Shown piece by piece: positions 55,851-64,000 of a stretch of 64,000 bases of DNA; the first letter of the stretch is position 1, and each line of letters opens with the position of its first letter. A program made the translations under genes and the position numbers. The stretch is taken from the NCBI RefSeq assembly GCF_021462225.1, contig NC_061800.1, forward strand, positions 9,271,002 through 9,335,001, in the 5' to 3' direction. Origin of the DNA: Girardinichthys multiradiatus. Lineage: Eukaryota; Chordata; Actinopteri; Cyprinodontiformes; Goodeidae. The notes beneath the pieces are model-generated. The model did no database searches. It saw only the letters and a program-made list of their open reading frames with translations, and was not told the DNA's origin.

Positions 55851-58136
55851 ACCATATTATGCATCATTATTTTAATATAAATGTTATGGATACGTCGAAT
55901 ACACAGTGTAAGTTTTTCTGTTTGCAGTGTTGATGATGAGGAGGAGGAGAGAGAATAGACCTGAGGCATCCAGTGCTCTGAAGAGAGGCAGAGGGAGAGG
56001 AAAGAGTCAGTCTTCAGAAAACAGGAGCTGCATCAGTCGTTCCATTGGCAAGGAAGTAACTGTGAACAGGAACTGTCACAAGGCCTATAACAGCTCCACT
56101 GGTCAAATTGAAAGCTAATGTTTGGCTGTGATTGCATTATTGTAAATTGTTTTTTGATGCTCATATTGTCTTTTTGCATTCTGATTTTTTTTTTTTTTTT
56201 GTATCTTGATAAAAAATATAATTTGAATTTGTGTTCATCTGTGCTAAAGTTTCAACACAGTAACAAACAATTACAGTTTTTGTTTTTGTTTTGCACTTTT
56301 ATTCTTTAAAGATGGTCTTATGAACATATGTGTGCTCATAGGTATCTGGCACACTTAGAGATTTGTTTCCAATACTGTAATAATTTTTTTTTTATGTGCA
56401 TATTGTCCTTTCTGAAGTTTTTCACAATGTTTATTGGGCTAATTATGGATTCTTTAAGACAGTGATTTGTGAAACTCTTACTTCTTGAATAAAATATTGG
56501 TAAAGCCTTGTTTTATTCTTGTAAACCAAACATCATTTGCCTTTTCATCACATAAGCTGAATATATTATACCTCTAGTAACTAGCATAACATTCGTATAA
56601 TGTATGTATGCCATAAAGGGAGATGTAGACTATGAGTAACATTTTTTTTCCATTACAGTAGTTCAAAACATTTGCGTTGTTCTTCTTTAACACATTTTTA
56701 TTTTTTTTTTCCAGTACCACAGAGGTCGGTCAAACAACAGGAATTCCTGTGATTTTGGAATGCTGGGCATCAAGGAAGGCTAGAGAAGACCTATATATAA
56801 GATTGTAAGTTATCGTTCAAGCAGACATCTCTTGCCCATCATTCAAAGTACATTCAAAGAGGAAGCTTATGGTCTTCTCCAGGGCGAAGGTTACAATCAC
56901 ATAACTGTGAACCATCAATCATTTTTTGTTAACCCCATTACAGGTCCTCAAAATAGAATCTTAAGAGATTTTGTGGTATCTGCAAGTCAACAATCTGGAG
57001 ATTAAGAGGGAACCGCACAGAAAAGGAATCATAGAGATGGGCATCTTGGAATGCCTCTAAATAACATAAGAAAATAATATCCCGGGTAAACTGCGTGTGG
57101 AAATGTGTTAAAGTATCTGTCGGCAGCAGCCTGAAACCCCTGTACCTAAAATTGTGGTTTTATTTGGCTAAATTGTCTTTTTTTTTCTTCTGTTAGGAGT
57201 AGATCCTTACTTCTCTCTCTCCAATGGAACAATGTAGATACTTAAGAAACTTGAAGATGTTTTGTTTTTAAAGATGTGTTTTGTGTAGATTTTGTTTGCT
57301 GTAGTAATTATTGTGTAGTCTTAAGCTGTTTACAGTTTCAAAATTTATTTTAAAATTGAAATAAATCAATGAAGGTATACCATTTATTTAAACAAGGATA
57401 CATTAAATGCCTGCCAAATCAAACTATGGTCTTAATAGTTTTTGAAAAAGGCAAGAAGAGGTTGTGATAAATACTTTATTAATAAAAACATAATGCATTT
57501 CAGGGTGTACTGTACTGCTTGCCATGCTCTAGTTAAAATGTAACATTTCAACAGTTCTTTCTTCATACCCTTCCTATGGTATAAATATCTTTTAATGAAA
57601 AAAAGTACCAACCAGATATAAATAATAGATATAACTCATAAAGTAACACGTCTGCCCTTACCCCACCTGTTAATGGACCCAGACAGCTCCTTTTTTACTC
57701 AAAAAACAAGTTAAGTGCAAAATGACCAAAACTGCAAAAGTAAAAAATCAAGGAGTAAAATGACCATCATCCACCAAATTCCTGCTCTCTGTTTTAGTAG
57801 CCATACTGAATATACCTCTGAAGAAAATAGCTTCCTGTCACATAACTACCTACACATGTTGTACTTCCTCTGACTTTATTTGAAACACTTCAGTAATGTT
57901 GACAAAAGCTAACTTACTTTTTTATTTAGTGACAAAATCTGCTAGTTTCCAACTAGTAAGTCCGACTTAAAATCTCCCATTACTTGTGGTGCTTTATCCT
58001 TATTGCACAGTAACATATTAAGATGTAATTTGTTAAAACTCCTATCGATAGTCAAGATTTCAACATTTAATAAAATGTGGATGAGTGTAAACCTTAATCT
58101 GTACAGACCAGAGGAGGAGATATGGGAAGTAAAAAA
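55851..58136. other. Upstream region of TAAR copy 3, no gene seen
   Basis: Aligns with 29564-31104 and 32492-33212, lacking the LTR-like insertion between them. A basic 63-codon frame at 55927-56118 (GRGRGK motif) follows an acceptor-like tttgcag and could be an exon remnant of a dead transposon, but no family is supported. Confidence 0.5.
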
Positions 58137-58145
58137 ATATATAAA
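58137..58145 (+). promoter_or_regulatory. Possible TATA box of TAAR copy 3
   Basis: ATATATAAA at the same distance from the start codons as in copy 2. Conservation between copies is weak support because the whole flank is nearly identical. Confidence 0.3.
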
Positions 58146-58193
58146 CCAAGCCAACACAGAAAAATCTGCTTAGAGAGCTGCAGATGTCTGATG

Positions 58194-59283
58194 ATGGCAA
58201 CACAGGAAGAGGCTGAACTCTGTTTTCCAAAACTTAACAGCTCCTGCTGGAAGCCAACACTTCATTGGTCTAAAGCTGTGCTCCTGAACACAGTGCTGTC
58301 CTTTATCTGTCTGACCACTGTATTTCTCAACCTGCTCATCATCATTTCAATCTCCCAGTTCAGGCAAATATTAAAACAGCTTAACTTAAATGTTTAGAAA
58401 TGTGAAGTTATTTTGACATCAATGTGTTTTCACAGAATATTTGCCTTTTTTTCTGTCTTATTCTAGGAAGCTTCACACCACCACTAACATCCTCCTTCTT
58501 TCATTGGCTGTGTCAGATTTCCTTGTGGGTCTCCTGTTGATGCCTGGGGAAATCTTAAGAAGCACAACTTGCTGGTTTCTTGGAGATGTCATATGTTCTC
58601 TCTATTATTACCTGGTCTGCCAAATTGTTTCTGGTTCTATTGGAAGCATTGTTCTCATATCAGTTGACCGTTATGTGGCTATTTGTCACCCTTTACATTA
58701 TGCCACTAGGATCACTTTAGGAAGAGTGAAGTGCTGTATTTGTCTATGTTGGCTTGGTGTAGGTTTTTGCAGCATTTTTTATGTGAAGGATGATCTTATT
58801 CAACCAGGCAGAGGCAAATCCTGCTTTGGAGAGTGTACGTTTATATTAAGCTATCTGACTGGAACTATTGACCTAATTTTGACTTTTATAATTCCAGTTT
58901 CAATTATCATACTTTTGTACATGAGAGTATTTGTGGTGGCTGTGTCTCAGGCTCGTGCCATGCGCTCTCACATTACAGCTGTCACACTTCATTGTTCAGC
59001 AAACCCAGCAACAAAAAGATCAGAGTTAAAAGCAGCCAGGACTCTGGGTGTTCTCATTGTTGTATATCTAACATGTTACTGCCCATATTATACTTACTCC
59101 CTTGTTGAGACAAACGTGACCAGCACTGCATATGCGTCATTTTTGATATTTCTCTTTTATTTTAACTCCTGTCTAAACCCTGTCATATATGCCCTGTTCT
59201 ACCCCTGGTTCAGAAAAGCTATTAAGGTCATTGTCACGCTGCAGATACTGCAGCCTGGCTCCTGTGATGCAAATATACTGTAG
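58194..59283 (+). CDS. Trace-amine-associated receptor, copy 3 (two exons)
   Basis: Complete TAAR-family receptor: exons 58194-58363 and 58467-59283, 328 residues, start chosen as in copy 2 (ATG pair 58191, 58194). It has the same intron with GC donor and 103 bp length; the acceptor reads TTCTAG. All family marks are present: Cys100, Val107 at 3.32, DRY 124-126, Asp192 at 5.42, NPVIY and YPWF in TM7. It differs from copy 2 mainly in the extracellular half: LNSSCWKPT in the N-terminus, CQIVSGSIGS in TM3, FCSIF after TM4 and VETNVTSTAYASFL before TM7. These are where ligand-binding variation is expected. Intact and probably functional. Confidence 0.95.
58364..58466 (+). other. GC-AG intron of TAAR copy 3
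   Basis: Donor AG|GCAAAT and acceptor TTCTAG, 103 bp. Same position and phase (2) as in copy 2. Confidence 0.8.
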
Positions 59284-60786
59284 AGACACTTCAATCACTC
59301 TTCTTAGATCTCTTGAAGTAAACTTGATGTACGCAAATGACGCAAAATAGGACATTCATTTCTAAATGAAAATTGTCTTTGATTGATTGTCTTTAATCAA
59401 AAGCAATGAAGATTAAAAATAGATTTACAGAATATTTATATTTTTTATAGCTTAATTCATATTTAATATGTGGACATGTTTATACTACATTTTGATATTT
59501 GATCACTTATTAGTAACCAAAATGTAAGAGAAACAGGATATTTAGCATGAAAAATATTATGTAAAACAGAAATACTTTAACACTTTCATCATTGCTGCCT
59601 CTGGTACCTTAGTCATGTCTCAGTGTTTTCTGATTAAACTCTAAATCTTTAAAATCACTGAAAAGAAGAAAACAAATTTATTCCACTTTATTAATTTGGC
59701 ACTCTGACTTGCATGTATGGTATTTTGTTGCAAAACGTTTATTGTTTCTAAATTGAACTGCTACATGAGCGTGATGTTAGGAATGGCAAGTCATCTTGAT
59801 GTGGAGAGAAGTATGAGGCAGTTTTAGTGATGTGTCATTAGCAAAGAAAGTCACAACACAAATGACTTACCACAAAAAACCAATTAGGCACCAACATGGG
59901 CCCTGATTTTAGGGAAACAACAAACTAAACAGTGGTGATTCTCCTGTTTTTTCCTGTGTTAAATATTTACTGTACTTTGAATATCACATGGGTTTACATA
60001 AATTACTAATTTTAAATAAATGTGTGGTATTTTTTGTTTGTTGAAACTACAGAAGCAAGAAATATCAGGCATTGCCATAGATACAGAAACACAACTGTGT
60101 TGTGGTGATCATATAAAGTTACTTTGTTTGTGCAAAACTATCCTTTGGAATTTTTAAACCTAATATGTCCATCCAGTATAAGGCGTCTTGGAAAGTTACC
60201 CATTACCATGTAGGTAATTAGTTTTGCTGGTATCACTTTTTTTTTTTTTTTTGTGGTAAAATATAAAATTGCTGAGGTGACTTTTAATATGAAAATGGTT
60301 TTTTTTGTCTCAGTAGAAAGAAACTGACAAGTACAGTTCTAGTATGATTCTGGAAAATAAGTTTATTGTCTTTAAGTTCTGACAATCATCTTCTTATTGT
60401 TGTTGAGACAGAAATGCCAGCCAAGTCAAACCATAGTCTTAAAAGTTTTTTAAACAAGTCAGTAGGAGGTGGTAATAAAGTTATTTTCCAAGAGTCTTAT
60501 TTTACACAGTTTCTTGCTGCACATGTATCTTTGTTTTTCTTAACCAGTTTGCTGTCAAATTTTCCACATTAACTAGTTGATCAGGCTGTGATCACAAGTC
60601 TTGTTGTTTGTAATTTTTCTCCTCTATCTCTCACAAAGTTATGTCAGACATTTTTAATGGTCTTAAAGACCAAAATCTATGTTTGGTGGACCTGAATCAG
60701 TAAAAAATAAGTATTACTGTGTTGAACGGTACACCATCTGCAGAAAAAGATTTATAGATTTTATGAATATGAATGTGTTCACATTT
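59284..60786. other. 3' flank of TAAR copy 3, no gene seen
   Basis: Aligns with 857-2449 and 34360-35976. Lacks a piece around 60547 (about 80 bp) found in the other two units. Confidence 0.65.
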
Positions 60787-61270
60787 AAAAAGATGGCACT
60801 GTAGATAGCAGGCTTGGACCTTTGCTCTCTTGTAATTTGTGTGTTTTTGTTTGCATATTCTGCTCTAACCACAATTCTGTGGTCTCACACTAAAGAGGAA
60901 CTCTTAAACACCAGACTGTTCTCTCATGACATTTTTTACTCCATTTTTATTTGACCCCAACTTTACTGAGACCTTGGTTGCCAGCACAGTGGCTCTCTAT
61001 GGATCTACCAGAGACAAAAATAAACGGGCAAGTGCGCTCATGAAACTTCAACAGCGGGCCTTTGCGCTCCATTGCTCTCATTCCACCTGGCTAATGTCGG
61101 CAGTCTGGTTAGCAAATGGACAAACTGCTGCTTCTAAACTCTAAAGCCACCATCTGTTTCACCGAAACCTGCACACCCAAGACAAGGCACTTCTGATGCC
61201 AGGCTTGGAATGGACTGCAGGGCAGAGCTCCTGGGGAAAAAGAGAGAGGGACGAATTTGCTTTTATATAT
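60787..61270 (+). repeat. Degenerate L2-like LINE fragment, unit 3 copy
   Basis: Third copy of the fossil at 2450-2925. It contains the fragment missing from unit 1. Confidence 0.55.
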
Positions 61271-63771
61271 ATATATATTACCGTAAAATAACTAACATCT
61301 TTTGTCTTTGGGGTCCATTTGACAACAGCAGTTAAAACTTCCTATAATTATGAAAATTTCAATTGTTCCCCAAATTTATGTGTTAGGTACTTCATGTTTC
61401 TTTGTTGGCTACTCAAATGGACCTTTAAACCCATTTTGATATGTAACTTCAACCTGATGGTGGAGTGGAGGCCTGAGGAGATAAGAAAGTCAGAAGGAGC
61501 TTGGAAGCCAGATGGTGGAGATGGAGTGGAGGAGGGTTGAAGCTCAGCTGAAGAGCAGGAGATTCTGCTTATGAAGGTATTTTAAAGCGAAGCCTGGAGG
61601 GATGATTGGCTGAAGAGTATTGCGGACCAGAAGCTGATTGGTTGGAGCAGAGAATGTGATGGAGTGGATTTGAGTCTTCCAAGTCGAATTTTCATCTAAA
61701 CTCCATTTTTGGAATCAAAATAAATTTCTTTTATGAATGATAGTAACATGTTTTATATTTGGGATCAATTTGACCCCAGAAAAAACAAACTCAATTGTTG
61801 TTATATTGTCACGCCTTATTTATCTGTCATCAAAGTGTCTGACAAACAAGAAAACATGGAATGTATTTAGAAACATGGTTGCTGGAAGTATTGTCCTTCC
61901 AGTGTCCTTATGACTTGTACACTCCTGCCAAAATGAGGAACCCATTGAAAGCTTGTAAGCACATTTCACCCAATTCTTTCCAACTATCTCCATACACCCG
62001 TCTAACCTCTTAATTTGTCATCTCAAGTAAATCCTTTTTAAATGATGATGTTATGAACAGCTCAAATGCTCATTTTATGTCTTGGACATGGTTGACAGCG
62101 TATCTGGTGGAGCCTATAACCATTTTAATGAAGTTAACAGCACAGTGTCTGCCATGTTGCGGAAGTGGGGAGACAGACAACAATAACTTTTCATTTTTGG
62201 AAAGTAGAGTGCTTGCTGAAGGTTTTGAGTGTACTGGAGGGTCAATACGAAGTGATTCTCATCAGAGGAGGGTGCCTGATCAGGTTTATTGCCCTTTTGT
62301 AGTAATGGTATGTATGATTTCATTGGGTTGTATAAGGGTTAGGGCCCTAAAGCTTTTTTGAAGATTAAAAGATTTCATGTTATTGCTGGTTAGGGTTAAG
62401 ATTGTTTGTAAAATATTGATACCTCTATGTTTTATACTGACCACAAAGAACACTGATACGTACCAAATGGTTACAGATCATGGAGCTCTGGAGAGTGATG
62501 TGAAAGCTAGAAGAACCCTCAACAAAGCCTGGGATCAGGGATATGAGGCAGGACCCACAAAGGAACTCTGAAGACTGTGACCCCGGAAGCAGCTCTGAAG
62601 GCTAGGACCCATGAAGGAGGCTGTGGTTAACCCAGCACCTCGGCTGTACGTCTGCAAAATCCCGGTTAGGGATATGCACATTTGCATTGCCTTTCCCTGA
62701 GTCTAGTGCTAGTCCGGACAGCACTTACTTCATCAGGCTCGTGAGAGCACTGCACATGCTTCACTTTAGAGAGCCTCCGCTGTAGACTAATGCACCAAGC
62801 TAGCCTCTCGCTGCATGACCCCATGATTTCGGCAGTTATGTGCGCCTGAAGCTTTGCTGACATGGCCACTCCAGTCATCATTATACACCAAACGTATCGG
62901 CAGGAGCTGTAACAATATTAAGAAAAACAATAGTAACAACAATTATTTTGATACTTTAAGGTCCAAAGAGGCCCAAATCCTGAAAAAATACCATTTAAAT
63001 ATTTGTGTTTCTTCAACTTCAATTTCTGTAAGTGAATTCAAGCAATCACGGCAAGTCAATCTGACCAATCATGATTTTCACAAACTACGCCCACACCCAA
63101 GAACCTCCCCCTATTTACTGCTGAGGCCCCTACATGTCAGGTAGCCTGCAGGTGGTCTGGCACATAGACCACGCTAATGCAAACGGTTTTGAATGACATG
63201 ACAATTGGGTGCCTCTCACCTCCCTTTAATGTGTCTGGACTTGAGTGGCATTCATCATCTGGTCAGGGCACTATTCACAATGAAGCAATCATTAGTGTGG
63301 GATATAGCCAAAGGACATCCACTTATGTACCTTTTTGTGAGTCCTCCAGTATCTTTGTATCTCTGTTGTTGTCAACATTCATGTCAAAAACATTCATATT
63401 GACAACCCTCAAGACAGAGGTGCGAAGGAACTACATAATGCACTTAAAAAGATTTTCCCGAGCATACGTCTCCCAGTATGAAAAGAGCAATGACCATTTT
63501 TCAGCATCTCTACAAGTAGATCAAATGCCACCAGGTTTTATTCTGAAATCCCTCAAGAGGGGTCTTTAATGTTCAAAAAACAATTCCCCAAAAATGTTTT
63601 GCACTTTTAGTTTTACAGCACTTTAAACACGTCATGACATTTAAAAGGTCCTTAAGACTGGCTCTGTGAACAAAACGGCACAAAAAACACCTTTCTTTTT
63701 GCAGCAACTAATTAGCCTGCTGTCTGGCCAGTTAGCTAGCAGTGCTGTGTTATTTCTGGATAACCAGTCAT
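61271..63771. other. Unit-shared intergenic sequence, no gene seen
   Basis: Aligns with 2926-5194 except for a unit-specific insertion at about 62636-62835. Confidence 0.6.
62636..62835. other. Unit 3-specific insertion of about 200 bp
   Basis: Units 1 and 2 read straight from aac(c/t)cag to ttatgtgcgcctgaag; unit 3 has about 200 bp between, starting cacctcggctgtacg and ending gatttcgg. A CAG trinucleotide occurs on both sides, but too short to prove a target duplication. Source unknown. Confidence 0.6.
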
Positions 63772-64000
63772 TCATTCAGTTCAATTCAGTTCAGTTCATT
63801 TATATAGCGCCAATTCGCAACACATGTCATCTCAAGGCACTTCACAGAAGTCAGGTACATACATTCCAATTAGTCCTAACCATTGAACAGTGCAGTCAGA
63901 TTCAGTTATTTATTCAAATTGGACAAAAAGTTTTTCTATCTAAGGAAACGCAGCAGATTGCATCGAGTCAGAGATTTGCAGCATTCCCTCCTCCCGGATG
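63772..64000. repeat. Interspersed teleost repeat, unit 3 copy (cut by window end)
   Basis: Matches 5195-5423 nearly base for base. Confidence 0.55.

Overview
The window is vertebrate nuclear DNA, almost certainly from a teleost fish. It holds three near-identical trace-amine-associated receptor (TAAR) genes embedded in fish repeats: Tc1-type transposons, L2-like and RTE/Rex3-like LINEs, a tRNA-derived SINE, solo LTRs and a decayed Maverick/Polinton. The interspersed repeat at about 5195, 38746 and 63772 recalls cyprinodontiform fishes (killifishes, livebearers), but that is only an impression.

Layout. The window is a tandem array of one segment. Position 1 matches 33496 and 58419, so the unit lengths are about 33.5 kb and 24.9 kb. 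Each unit starts in the intron of a TAAR gene, runs through exon 2 and a long gene-free 3' flank, then a Polinton remnant, a DD37E Tc1-like element and a solo LTR, and ends in the 5' flank, promoter and exon 1 of the next TAAR. Unit 1 (1-33495) has exon 2 of TAAR copy 1 (49-856), a pogo/Tigger-like element (6392-7269), the most complete Polinton (about 13.0-27.3 kb) and a unit-specific LTR-like insertion (31109-32487). Unit 2 (33496-58418) has exon 2 of TAAR copy 2 (gene 33270-34359), a 3.7 kb segment between 0.5 kb direct repeats that contains a DD34E Tc1 element (41807-43410), an RTE-like LINE (46542-48493), and a Polinton from which about 12.6 kb has been lost at 48731. Unit 3 (from 58419) has TAAR copy 3 (58194-59283) and is cut by the window end.

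The genes. TAAR copies 2 and 3 are intact 328-residue receptors split by one 103 bp intron with a non-canonical GC donor. They lack the amine-binding aspartate of TM3 (position 3.32) but keep an aspartate in TM5 (5.42), as in the teleost TAAR clade with non-classical amine recognition. Copy 1 differs sharply from the others over five consecutive TM3 residues.

The Polinton has two convergent arms. The plus arm holds DNA polymerase B, packaging ATPase, a small core-like protein and another virion-type protein. The minus arm holds adenain-type protease, major capsid, a small basic virion-type protein, a penton-like protein, integrase and two unidentified genes. Nearly all are broken by stops, frameshifts, deletions or later insertions. 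Upstream of the polymerase is an unrecognised gene with four tiny GT-AG introns. Shared and unit-specific insertions, several with target-site duplications, let one order much of the history: Polinton, SINE, DD37E element and solo LTR came before the duplication; the pogo-like element, the LTR-like element at 31109, the RTE-like LINE and the L2 at 49486 appear later; the DD34E Tc1 lies in a segment whose order cannot be fixed.
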